Shown: positions 24,696 through 32,765 of the stretch, in pieces
Layout of the letters: each line of letters opens with the position of its first letter
Position numbering within the stretch: position 1 is the stretch's first letter
Source: Nguyenibacter vanlangensis
GTDB taxonomy: Bacteria; Pseudomonadota; Alphaproteobacteria; Acetobacterales; Acetobacteraceae
DNA length: 64,000 nt
NCBI RefSeq assembly: GCF_038719015.1
Contig: NZ_CP152276.1
Coordinates: 2,523,501 to 2,587,500 of the forward strand
Reading direction: 5' to 3'
Notes under the pieces: model-generated
Told to the model about the DNA's origin: nothing
Databases searched by the model: none
Seen by the model: the letters and a program-made list of their open reading frames with translations, nothing else
Made by a program: the position numbers and the translations under genes

Positions 24696-24727
24696 CCGGG
24701 CGCGGTAGAAGGAGGCGACCTGCAACT

Positions 24728-24792
24728 AGTGTCCTGCCCGAGAAATTCTTATGAGAATTTCTCGGACCGGCAGGCCACTAAAATATTGATTC
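24728..24792 (-). repeat. 65-bp palindromic dispersed repeat, copy 3 (inverted)
   Basis: Same unit as copies 1 and 2 in reverse orientation, with GGACCGGCAGG in place of GGATCAGCAGG. It sits between a ribosome-binding-site-like GAAGGAGGCG (24709–24718) and the surviving 3' end of an MFS gene, at the junction of the deletion. Confidence 0.88.
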
Positions 24793-24796
24793 TAGT

Positions 24797-24997
24797 GTCA
24801 GTGGTCTGGCGCTGGCGCTGCTGGTCATGGCATTCTGCGGCGGGGCGGTGATGCCGCAGCTTTATGTCCGGCTGAAGCCGGTGGCCGGGTTCCGGGGCGT
24901 GTTCGCGGCGGCGATGCCGCCGTCCTATCTTGCCATTCTTCTTTACGTTTACGGCCGCCATTTCGGGCGCGAGCGGCCGCCGACACCGGAGCGATGA
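24797..24997 (+). pseudogene. Sugar MFS transporter remnant (FucP-like C-terminus)
   Basis: Only the last ~66 codons remain. Seen: a hydrophobic frame with LALALLVMAFCGGAVMPQLY, LKPVAGFRGVFAAAMPPSYLAILLYVYG, matching the terminal helices of the fucose/N-acetylglucosamine permease type. Its TGA (24995–24997) overlaps the nagA ATG (24994), so the original gene was translationally coupled to nagA. A repeat copy replaces everything between the probable ribosome-binding site and this tail. Confidence 0.72.
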
Positions 24998-26115
24998 TGA
25001 CCCAATTGCCGGAACTGGATGGCCAGATCGTCCTGCCCGAACGGATCCTGCCGGGGCGCATCGCCTTCGACCGCCGGATCCGTGCCCTCGCGGCGCGGCC
25101 GGACGCGCCGCGACGCTATATCCTGCCGGGCTTTATCGACGGGCACGTCCATGGCGGGGACGGCGCCGACACGATGGACGGGGTGGCGGCGATCCATCGC
25201 CTGTCGCGTTTCCATCTGGCGCACGGCACCACGACGATCCTGCCGACCACCATCACCCGCCCCTGGCCGGACGTGATGGACGCGCTGCGCGCGGTCGCCG
25301 ACGTGTGCCGGACCGGCGTGACGGACGGACCCGCCATCCATGGCGCGCATCTGGAAGGGCCGTTCGTCAGTCCGCACAAGCTGGGCGCGCAGCCGCCCTT
25401 CGCCATCGCCCCCAGCCCCGACAAGGTGCGCGAGGCGGTGGAGACCGGCATCGTGCGCGTGGTGACGCTGGCGCCGGAGCTGGAGCATGCCGAAAGCGCC
25501 ATGCAGACGTTCGCCGAGGCGGGCGTGCGGGTCAGCCTGGGTCATATGACGGCCGATTACGACCAGGCGGAGCGGGCCATCTGCACGATCTGCGCGGCGG
25601 GCGGCACGGTGGGGGCGACGCACCTGTTCAATGCCATGTCGCCCATCGAGGGGCGCAGGCCCGGCCCCGTCACGGCGCTGATGTGCAGCGACGTGGCCTA
25701 TGCCGAGATGATCTTCGACACGCATCACGTCCACCCGGCCACGTTCCGCCTGGCATCGCGGATGATGGGCAGCCGGCTGCTGTTCGTGACCGATGCGATG
25801 CGCGGCGCGGGCCTGCCGGACGGGCCGAGCCAGTTGGGCGGGCAGGACGTGACGATCAGGGACGGGGTGGTACGGCTGCCGGGCGGATCGCTGGCGGGCA
25901 GCGTGCTGACCCTGGATGTCGCCCTGCGCAACGCGGTGGAAAGCGGCGGGATGTCGCTGCCGCGCGCGGCCGGACTGGTCAGCTTCAATGCGGCGCGTTA
26001 CCTGGGCCTGCATGACCGGGGCGTGCTGGCGGTCGGGCGCCGGGCGGATTTCGTCGTGATGGACGAACGGCTGCGGGTGCAGGAGGTGTGGGTCGAAGGC
26101 AGGCGGGTGGTGTGA
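24994..26115 (+). CDS. nagA: N-acetylglucosamine-6-phosphate deacetylase
   Basis: Converts GlcNAc-6-phosphate to glucosamine-6-phosphate and acetate. Seen: 373 residues; LPGFIDGHVHGGDGADTMDG (metal HxH), GTTTILPTTIT, GAHLEGPFVSPHKLGAQPP (Glu ligand), GATHLFNAMSPIEGRRPGPV, and FVTDAMRGAGLPDG with the catalytic Asp. The last section has NAARYLGLHDRGVLAVGRRADFVVMD. The gene is intact although three genes before it are broken, so it may still be expressed and used for recycling. Confidence 0.93.
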   Translation: MMTQLPELDGQIVLPERILPGRIAFDRRIRALAARPDAPRRYILPGFIDGHVHGGDGADTMDGVAAIHRLSRFHLAHGTTTILPTTITRPWPDVMDALRAVADVCRTGVTDGPAIHGAHLEGPFVSPHKLGAQPPFAIAPSPDKVREAVETGIVRVVTLAPELEHAESAMQTFAEAGVRVSLGHMTADYDQAERAICTICAAGGTVGATHLFNAMSPIEGRRPGPVTALMCSDVAYAEMIFDTHHVHPATFRLASRMMGSRLLFVTDAMRGAGLPDGPSQLGGQDVTIRDGVVRLPGGSLAGSVLTLDVALRNAVESGGMSLPRAAGLVSFNAARYLGLHDRGVLAVGRRADFVVMDERLRVQEVWVEGRRVV

Positions 26116-26118
26116 CCG

Positions 26119-26154
26119 CGCTCGGCCCCCGGGCGTTCGCGCCGGGCCCGAGCG
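26119..26154. terminator. Hairpin between convergent nagA and hexosaminidase genes
   Basis: CGCTCGG/CCGAGCG outer arms with an internal CCGGGCG/CGCCGGG-like stem and a TTCG-type loop begin just after the nagA stop. A direct repeat of CCGATCGCCGG (26163 and 26178) follows. Confidence 0.55.
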
Positions 26155-26212
26155 ACGGGGGACCGATCGCCGGGGAGCCGATCGCCGGTCGCAGGGCTTG
26201 CGATGCAGCCCC

Positions 26213-28480
26213 TTACGGGGCGGCGTCGACCAGGGCGCGTATGCCGGGGACGATGGCGATCAGCAGACCGCCGGGGGGCAGCGGATTGGCGTCGGACGCG
26301 GTGAGATGGGCGCAGGATTCATAGGCCCGGTCCTGTACCGCGAATTGCCGTGCGGCTTCGGCCCGCCAGGCCTGGCCATGGCGCCCCGGTTCCATCGCCT
26401 CCAGCCCCAGCAGCGCCAGCGCCGCGAGTTGCCGCGACACCGGGCGGGCCGCCTGGAGGGCCGGCGTGGTGGCGATCCGGGCATAGGCCATGTCGTTGCC
26501 GGCATAGGCCATCAGGCGCGCGCGCAGGGTATCGGCCACTGCATGGTCGCCGGCGGCGTAGCGGGCGGCCAGGCCGTTGAAATCCATGGCCGCGAAACTG
26601 TCGGGGGCGGCGATGGCGGCCGGGGCCTTCAGCATGGCGTCGCCGCTGTGGGCGGCCAGGCGGTTCAGCCCGTAATTGCGCACCGGCACGGTCACCGAGG
26701 CCAGGACCGTCAGCGGCGTCACGTCGGCCGGCGTCAGCAGCGCGATCATCCGGTCGGTGTTGGTACCGGCGGCCAGGCCCGTGGCCTCCAGCTCGTGCTG
26801 TATGGCGGGCAGGCGGCGTTCCATGTCCGCGACGTCATGCACGCCGGCCGGGGACCAGAACCGTTCCGCGATGGCGGCCGAGCGGGGCCAGAGCCGCGCA
26901 TCGACCATTTCGTCGGAAACGACCTCGCTCCAGAGCGGGGCCTCGCCGCCCAGCACCAGCGCCTGCTGCGCCGTGTCCAGCGGCGGCGCGTGGGGGTCGA
27001 TGGTGAATGCGTCGACCAGAGCGCCCATTTTCGGCCGGGCCGCGATCGCGTCCTGCGGGGACAGGCCGTCGGCCTTGGGATCCATCGGATCGACCCGGTA
27101 ATGCTGGGCCGAAGGGCGGAGCAGATCCAGGTAATAGCCGGAGGAGACCACGACCGGGTGGCCGGCGCGGGTGGCCGAAGCGATCCATTTCGAGCTGCGC
27201 CAGGCCTCGACCACCACGTTCTTGGGGATCGGGGCCTCGCTGACCTCGTCCCAGCCCATCATGATCTTGCCCTGGGCGGCCAGCACGTCCTGCACCTGGG
27301 CGGTGAAGGCGGCCTGCAGGGCGGGGGCGTCGGCGAAGCCGTGGGCCTTCATATAGGCCACGATCCTGGGATTGGCGGTCCATTGCCGGGACGAGACCTC
27401 GTCCCCGCCCGAATGGAAATAGCGGTCGGGAAAGAGGCGCCCCATTTCGGCATAGAGCGCGCGGGCGAAGCGCAAGGTCTGTGGCCGGGTGGGATCGAGG
27501 GCGGGATTGTTCAGGTTGATCGTCTTCGCGCAGCTTGCCGTCGTTTCGCCCGAGGCGGATTCGGTGGCGCAGGTCTGGTGCCATCCGGGGGTCAGCGGCA
27601 CGGGCTGCTGGGCGGCAAGTTCGGGATAGGCTTCCAGAATCGCCAGCGTATGGCCTGGTATATCGAATTCGGGCACGATGCGGATGCCGCGATCGGCGGC
27701 ATAGGCGACCACCGCGCGGATCTGCGCCTGGGTGTAATATTGATGATGGCCGCCGATCTGCTGCAATTTCGGGAACAGGCGGCTTTCGACCCTGAAGCCT
27801 GTGCCGTCGCTGAGATGCCAGTGCAGCACATTCAGCTTGGTCAGTTCCATCGCGTCGAGCTGACGCTCGATCGTGTCGACCGACATGAAATGGCGCGATA
27901 CGTCGATCATGAGGCCGCGCCAGAGGAAGCGCGGCGCGTCGTCGATGCGGGCCATCGCCAGCGAAGCGCCGGCGGAAGAGAAGGACGCGGGCTGGACCAG
28001 TTGCAGCAGCGTGGCCAGGCCGTGGATGACCCCGGCGGGGCCGTCGGCCGCCAGCGATACGCCATCCGCCGCCACCGACAGGCGATAGGCTTCGCGCGCC
28101 CGCACCGAGAGCCATGCGGGATCGTGCCCGTAGCGGATATGCAGGATGGGCGTACCGGCGGGGGGCGTGCCGGCCAGGACGACGGCACTGCCGGACAGGG
28201 CCTGCAGGCGACGGGAGAAGCGGGCCAGGGCCCGCCGCAGCAGCGGCGTCGCCGGGGTCTGCCAGTCGACCGCGATCCCGCCCGCGATGGGGAGAGACTG
28301 GCCGGACACGCTGGCCGATTGCGGCATCGGCATCAGGGCCGGCTGGGCGCGGGCGGCGGTCGCGGCGAGCAGGCCGGCCCCCAGCAGGGCCGCGCGGCAT
28401 GCCGCGCGCCGGACGGCATGGCGGGCGGTATGATGGGCGGCATGATGGGTGGGCACGATCCGAAGACGATCCGTTTCCAT
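26213..28480 (-). CDS. Secreted beta-N-acetylhexosaminidase (GH20)
   Basis: 755 residues. Seen: a signal peptide (basic His/Arg-rich n-region, LLGAGLLAATAARAQ), an N-terminal GH20b-like domain, then the GH20 barrel with HWHLSDGTGFRVESRLFPKLQ, RGIRIVPEFDIPGHT, and the catalytic Asp-Glu pair in FHSGGDEVSSRQW. A ~170-residue C-terminal extension follows. The open frame continues to 28804, but ATG 28480 has AAAGG upstream and directly starts the signal. Inferred role: release of terminal GlcNAc from chitin fragments or muropeptides, linking it to the adjacent GlcNAc locus. Confidence 0.91.
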   Translation of the reverse strand: METDRLRIVPTHHAAHHTARHAVRRAACRAALLGAGLLAATAARAQPALMPMPQSASVSGQSLPIAGGIAVDWQTPATPLLRRALARFSRRLQALSGSAVVLAGTPPAGTPILHIRYGHDPAWLSVRAREAYRLSVAADGVSLAADGPAGVIHGLATLLQLVQPASFSSAGASLAMARIDDAPRFLWRGLMIDVSRHFMSVDTIERQLDAMELTKLNVLHWHLSDGTGFRVESRLFPKLQQIGGHHQYYTQAQIRAVVAYAADRGIRIVPEFDIPGHTLAILEAYPELAAQQPVPLTPGWHQTCATESASGETTASCAKTINLNNPALDPTRPQTLRFARALYAEMGRLFPDRYFHSGGDEVSSRQWTANPRIVAYMKAHGFADAPALQAAFTAQVQDVLAAQGKIMMGWDEVSEAPIPKNVVVEAWRSSKWIASATRAGHPVVVSSGYYLDLLRPSAQHYRVDPMDPKADGLSPQDAIAARPKMGALVDAFTIDPHAPPLDTAQQALVLGGEAPLWSEVVSDEMVDARLWPRSAAIAERFWSPAGVHDVADMERRLPAIQHELEATGLAAGTNTDRMIALLTPADVTPLTVLASVTVPVRNYGLNRLAAHSGDAMLKAPAAIAAPDSFAAMDFNGLAARYAAGDHAVADTLRARLMAYAGNDMAYARIATTPALQAARPVSRQLAALALLGLEAMEPGRHGQAWRAEAARQFAVQDRAYESCAHLTASDANPLPPGGLLIAIVPGIRALVDAAP

Positions 28481-28895
28481 GGATGACCTTTTGTCCGGGA
28501 AGAAGGGGGCGCCGGGGCGGCGGGGTGCCGCGACCGGCCGGTAGGATGGTTTCGCCATCGGGCATGGACATACTGGCCCATGCGCCATGAATGACGAGAT
28601 GGCACGGGACACGAAACGTTCTGGATTGTCACCATTCTGTAAGGGAGCGCGCATGTGCGCAAGAGGAAAGATCAGATATGATCGTATTTTATGCGTTAGA
28701 TTGATTGAATAGCGCCATCCAGTCAGGTCGACCACATGCGCGCGGCGGGATTTCGGCCGATATTCGCGGAACGATCGACCAACGCACGCGGAATCCACGC
28801 CCATTTGGGCGGAAGAACATGATCATGTTCATGCTTGTGTATGATGGGGACGGGCAGAGCCCTGGGCGTGGCGCCGCTGCGCCAGAGTTCGATCG
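28481..28895. other. Intergenic stretch between hexosaminidase and thiolase genes
   Basis: 415 bases with no credible gene; open frames here are extensions of neighbours or low-complexity. The middle (28660–28720) is AT-rich and probably holds the hexosaminidase promoter on the minus strand, but no confident -35/-10 pair can be named. A GGCGTGGCGCCGCTGCGCC self-complementary stretch near 28865 follows the thiolase stop and may help termination. Confidence 0.4.
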
Positions 28896-30074
28896 TCAGC
28901 GTTCGATCGCCAGCGCCACGCCCTGGCCGCCGCCGATGCACAGGGTGGCCAGTCCCTTGCCGGCGTTGCGACGGCGCATTTCATGCAGCAGCGTGACCAC
29001 GATGCGGCAGCCCGAGGCGCCGATCGGGTGTCCCAGCGCGATGGCGCCGCCATTGACGTTGACCCGGGCGTCATCCCAGCCGAGTTCCTGGCCGACTGCC
29101 AGCGACTGCGCGGCGAAGGCCTCGTTCGCTTCGACCAGGTCGATATCGGCCAGGCGCCATCCGGCGCGGTCCAGGCAGCGCCTGGTGGCCGGCACCGGGC
29201 CGATGCCCATCATCGCCGGATCGACCGCGGCGCCGGCATAGGCCGCGATGCGGCCCAGCACCTCCAGCCCCATCGATTCGGCGCGATCGCGGTGCATCAG
29301 CAGGATTGCGGCGGCGCCGTCATTCAGGGTGGACGCGTTGCCGGCGGTGACGCTGCCGTCGGGGAGGAAGGCCGGGCGCAGGGCGGCCAGGCGCTGGGGC
29401 GTGGTGTCGGGACGGATCTGCTCGTCATGGTCGAAGCGCAGGTCCGCGCCTTTCTTCCGCGGCAGGGTCAGGGGCGCGATTTCATCGGCGAAGCGGCCGC
29501 CGGCGGCGGCGGCGGCGGCGCGCCGTTGCGAGCGGGCGGCGAAATCGTCCTGCGCCGCGCGCGAAATCGCGTATTGCCGGGCGATGTTTTCCGCCGTGAC
29601 CCCCATGTGGCAATCGTTGAACGCATCCCACAGCCCGTCGCAGATCATGCTGTCGCGCAGTTGCGCATCGCCCATGCGCAGGCCCGCCCGTGCCTTGGGC
29701 AGGAGATGCGGCGCGAGGCTCATAGTCTCCATTCCGCCGGCGACGACGATCTCGGCATCCCGGCAGGCGATGGCCTGCGCCGCCAGGTGGATGGCCTTCA
29801 TGCCCGATCCGCAGACCTTGTTGACGGTCATCGCCGGGACGGCGTGGGGCAGTCCCGCGCCGATCGCCGCCTGGCGCGCCGTGTTCTGCCCGGCGCCGGC
29901 GGTGAGCACGTGGCCCATGATGACCTCGTCGACCCGCGACGGGTCGAGCCGCGCGTCGCGCAAAACCGCGCCGATGACATGCGCTCCGAGCCCGGCGGCG
30001 GGGATTGCGGCCAGGGTGCCCAGGAAACTGCCGATCGCGGTGCGCCTGGCCGCGACGATGACGACATCCTGCAT
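28896..30074 (-). CDS. Acetyl-CoA acetyltransferase (thiolase)
   Basis: 392 residues. Condenses two acetyl-CoA to acetoacetyl-CoA or cleaves 3-ketoacyl-CoA. Seen: VIVAARRTAIGSFLG at the start, the nucleophile Cys88 in NKVCGSGMKAIHLAA, GGMETMSLAPHLL, NVNGGAIALGHPIGASGCRI (His), and the terminal TLCIGGGQGVALAIE (second Cys). ATG 30074 follows GGAAGGAAAAAGC. No other beta-oxidation or polyhydroxybutyrate gene is adjacent, so biosynthetic and degradative roles cannot be distinguished. Confidence 0.92.
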   Translation of the reverse strand: MQDVVIVAARRTAIGSFLGTLAAIPAAGLGAHVIGAVLRDARLDPSRVDEVIMGHVLTAGAGQNTARQAAIGAGLPHAVPAMTVNKVCGSGMKAIHLAAQAIACRDAEIVVAGGMETMSLAPHLLPKARAGLRMGDAQLRDSMICDGLWDAFNDCHMGVTAENIARQYAISRAAQDDFAARSQRRAAAAAAGGRFADEIAPLTLPRKKGADLRFDHDEQIRPDTTPQRLAALRPAFLPDGSVTAGNASTLNDGAAAILLMHRDRAESMGLEVLGRIAAYAGAAVDPAMMGIGPVPATRRCLDRAGWRLADIDLVEANEAFAAQSLAVGQELGWDDARVNVNGGAIALGHPIGASGCRIVVTLLHEMRRRNAGKGLATLCIGGGQGVALAIER

Positions 30075-30219
30075 GCTTTTTCCTTCCGACCAGGCCATGT
30101 CTGGCGGGATCTTATGCGCGCCGTGGCGCGGATGGTCCATCGTTCCTGCGGCGGCGGCTTGATCCGGGACGGGCAAGATGGTCCAGTTCGGGCATCAATC
30201 GCGCCGGCGGGAGGCATGC

Positions 30220-31464
30220 ATGACGAAATCGGCCCTGGTCCTGGGCGGCGGCATGGTGGGGGTGTGTACCGCCTGGCACCTGGCGCAGCGCGGGTTCGAC
30301 GTGACCCTGATCGAGCGGGGCGAGCCGGGACGAGAGACGTCGTACGGCAATGCCGGGCTGATCCAGCGCGAGGCGGTCGAACCCTATGAGTTTCCGCATG
30401 ACCTGGGGACCCTGCTGCGCGTCGCGGTGGGAATCGGCAACGACGTGGCGTGGCGGGCGCGCGACCTGCCCGCCATCGCCCCGCGCCTGCTGCGCTATTG
30501 GTGGCATTCCTTTCCGTCGCGCTATCGGGCGATCGCCCGGTCCTATGAGGCGATGATCCGCCATTGCCTGGACGAACACCAGCGGATGATCGCGGCGGCC
30601 GGCGCCGACAACCTGGTCGCGCGCAATGGGTGGAAGGCGCTGTACCGAACCGGCCGGGCTTTCGAGGTCGGGATAGGCGAGGCGCGCGACCGGGCGCAGC
30701 GCACGGGTATTCTGTCGGAGATTCTGGATGGCGCGGCGCTGGCCCGGGCGGAGCCGGTGCTGCTTCACCCCATGGCGGGCGCCATCCACTGGCGCGACCC
30801 GTGGAGCGTGAGCGACCCGGGCGAACTGGTCGGCCGCTATGCCGCCCTGCTGGAGGCGGCCGGCGGGCGTATCCTGCGCGGGGATGCGCGCAGCCTGACC
30901 CGGCACGCCGGCGGATGGCGGGTCGAAACCGCGCAGGGCCCGGTGGACGCGGCGCAGGCGGTCATTGCGTTGGGGCCGTGGTCGGATATGGTCGCGCGGA
31001 CCCTGGGTTATCGGTTACCGCTGTTCGTCAAGCGCGGCTATCACCGGCATTTCGCGTGGCCGGGCGGGCTGGCCACCCCGGTGCTGGATACCGAGATGGG
31101 GATCGCGATGATCCCGATGGCGCGCGGATTGCGCGTGACCACCGGCGCGGAGTTCGCCCATCGGGACGCGCCGTCCGGCACGCGGCAGATGGCGCGCAGC
31201 GAGCAGATCGCCCGCGCCCTGCTGCCGCTGGGCGCGGCGGTGGAGGCGCAGCCCTGGCGGGGCGCGCGGCCCTGCATGCCGGACATGCTGCCGGTGATCG
31301 GGCCGGCCTGGGATCATCCGGGATTGTGGTTCCATTTCGGCCATGCGCATCAGGGCTTTACGCTGGGCCCCACGACCGGGCGGCTATGCGCCGAGATGAT
31401 GAATGGGGAAACCCCGTTCATCGATCCGGCACCCTATAGCCCCGCGCGTTTCCGGCGGGCGTGA
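30220..31464 (+). CDS. FAD-dependent D-amino-acid dehydrogenase-like oxidoreductase
   Basis: 414 residues of the DAO/DadA family. Seen: the FAD motif ALVLGGGMVGVCTAWHLAQRGFDVTLIERGEPGRETS at residue 4, NAGLIQ, and the C-terminal GARPCMPDMLPVIGPAWDHPGLWFHFGHAHQGFTLGP. ATG 30220 has GGGAGG upstream. Known: DadA oxidises D-amino acids to keto acids at the inner membrane. The setting among D-carbamoylase, D-transaminase and peptidase genes fits a D-amino-acid substrate, but glycine-oxidase-like substrates are possible. Confidence 0.85.
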   Translation: MTKSALVLGGGMVGVCTAWHLAQRGFDVTLIERGEPGRETSYGNAGLIQREAVEPYEFPHDLGTLLRVAVGIGNDVAWRARDLPAIAPRLLRYWWHSFPSRYRAIARSYEAMIRHCLDEHQRMIAAAGADNLVARNGWKALYRTGRAFEVGIGEARDRAQRTGILSEILDGAALARAEPVLLHPMAGAIHWRDPWSVSDPGELVGRYAALLEAAGGRILRGDARSLTRHAGGWRVETAQGPVDAAQAVIALGPWSDMVARTLGYRLPLFVKRGYHRHFAWPGGLATPVLDTEMGIAMIPMARGLRVTTGAEFAHRDAPSGTRQMARSEQIARALLPLGAAVEAQPWRGARPCMPDMLPVIGPAWDHPGLWFHFGHAHQGFTLGPTTGRLCAEMMNGETPFIDPAPYSPARFRRA

Positions 31465-31471
31465 AGCCCGC
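31455..31471. terminator. Short hairpin between convergent oxidase and isoaspartyl peptidase genes
   Basis: GCGGGC-GTGAA-GCCCGC, a 6-bp GC stem overlapping the oxidase stop codon and ending 7 bases before the stop of the opposite gene. Confidence 0.4.
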
Positions 31472-31477
31472 TCCGCG

Positions 31478-32587
31478 CTATTGCGCGGGGGCGCCGTCGG
31501 CGAAGATGGCGACGTGGGAGATCCCGTCGCGTCCGATCCAGGCCCGGTACATGCCGCTGGTATTGAACGGCGTCGCGATATTTCCCTGCGCGTCGACCAG
31601 GATGGCGCCGCCATTGCCGCCCAGGGCGGGAATTTCGTGGTTGATGACGTCGTCCGCCGCGTGGGCCAGCGGTTCATGCAGCAGGGTGACGCGCATGCAG
31701 ATCTCGTGCGCCGCCACCGTGCGGATATAGAACTCGCCCCAGCCCGTCCCGGACATGGCGCAGCCCGCATTGGCATAGGTACCGGCGCCGATCAGCGGAG
31801 AATCGCCGACGCGGCCCCAGAGTTTGTCCGTCATGCCGCCCGTCGAAGTGCCGGCGGCCAGATGCCCGTCCCGATCCAGCGCCACGGCCCCGACCGTGCC
31901 GAAATGGCGGTCGGTCGTTTCGTCCGCGTGCCGGACATGGGCGGCGTCTTCCCGCAGGGCCTTCTGCAACTGGTCCCAGCGCCGCCGGGTCCAGAAATAG
32001 GACGGATCGACCAGGTCGATGTCCTGCGCCCTGGCGAATGCCTCGGCCCCCTGCCCGATCAGCAGGACATGTTTCGAATGCTCCATGACCGCGCGGGCCA
32101 GGGTGATCGGGTTGCGGACGTGCCGCACGCCGGCCACCGCCCCGGCCTGCAGGGTCGCGCCGTCCATGATGGCCGCATCCATTTCGTTGTGCCCGTCATG
32201 GGTGAAGACGGCCCCCTTGCCGGCATTGAAGTTCGGGTCGTCCTCGAGCACGCGGATGGAAGCGACCACCGCGTCCTTGGCGGGCTTGCCGGCCTTCAGC
32301 ACCGCGTATCCGGCATCCAGGGCGCGGGCCAGGGCCGCCTTGACGATCTTCTGGCGCTCGGGCGACATGTCGGCCTTGATCACGCCGGCTCCGCCATGGA
32401 TGACCAGGACGGGTATCGCCTCGGCCCGTGCGGCGGCAGGCCGCAGCGCCGCCGACAGGGCCATGACAGCCAGCAAGACCGTCGATAACGACGCTGGAAG
32501 CAGTCTGCTGGTGGCCTGCCGATCCGAGAAATTCCCGTGAGAATTCCTCGGGCAGGACACTGGCCGGGTCATCGTGAATCCGCGCAT
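31478..32587 (-). CDS. Secreted isoaspartyl peptidase/L-asparaginase (Ntn hydrolase)
   Basis: 369 residues. Seen: an N-terminal signal (h-region STVLLAVMALSAAL, then AAARAEA), IPVLVIHGGAGV, GKGAVFTHDGHNEMDAAIMDGATLQAGAV, and the self-cleavage/nucleophile Thr in HFGTVGAVALDRDGHLAAGTSTGGMTDKLWGRVGD. Known: cleaves isoaspartyl dipeptides or asparagine after autoproteolysis. ATG 32587 has AAGGGAG upstream. Odd: residues 10–26 are encoded by a 52-bp palindromic repeat that also occurs in intergenic DNA elsewhere in the window, giving an unusually long n-region. Location: periplasm. Confidence 0.9.
   Translation of the reverse strand: MRGFTMTRPVSCPRNSHGNFSDRQATSRLLPASLSTVLLAVMALSAALRPAAARAEAIPVLVIHGGAGVIKADMSPERQKIVKAALARALDAGYAVLKAGKPAKDAVVASIRVLEDDPNFNAGKGAVFTHDGHNEMDAAIMDGATLQAGAVAGVRHVRNPITLARAVMEHSKHVLLIGQGAEAFARAQDIDLVDPSYFWTRRRWDQLQKALREDAAHVRHADETTDRHFGTVGAVALDRDGHLAAGTSTGGMTDKLWGRVGDSPLIGAGTYANAGCAMSGTGWGEFYIRTVAAHEICMRVTLLHEPLAHAADDVINHEIPALGGNGGAILVDAQGNIATPFNTSGMYRAWIGRDGISHVAIFADGAPAQ
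32510..32561 (-). repeat. Palindromic dispersed repeat, copy 4 (inside a coding sequence)
   Basis: The 52-bp core of the repeat (ends GGTGGCCTGC and GCAGGACACT) without the AT-rich leader, and with several substitutions in the inner stem. It lies inside the N-terminal coding region of the isoaspartyl peptidase gene and is read through in frame. Confidence 0.85.
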
Positions 32588-32698
32588 GTCGCTCCCTTCG
32601 TTTCGCGCAGATTAACACCGGGGCGGCGCCGGGCAAGGGGAAACGGGATATTCGATATTTTCGTTAAATCTTCCGGATATTTCCTGCAAGGAGTCGCG

Positions 32699-32728
32699 TT
32701 GACTTCCTTTTTGTTCCGAACGTAGAAT
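32699..32728 (+). promoter_or_regulatory. Sigma-70-like promoter of the Tat-signal aminotransferase
   Basis: TTGACT (32699–32704), an 18-base spacer, and TAGAAT (32723–32728), 38 bases before the start codon at 32766. It lies in an AT-rich section of the divergent gap. Confidence 0.55.
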
Positions 32729-32765
32729 GTTGCCAATGCATTCGTTTCGTACCGGAGAGCGCATC

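Noticed and set aside
26198..28486. 762-residue plus-strand frame opposite the hexosaminidase
   Set aside because: Composition is that of a reverse-complement shadow; the GH20 motifs on the other strand are decisive.
19734..32561. CRISPR array from the repeated palindromes
   Set aside because: The copies are kilobases apart, in mixed orientation, and there are no regular spacers or cas genes.
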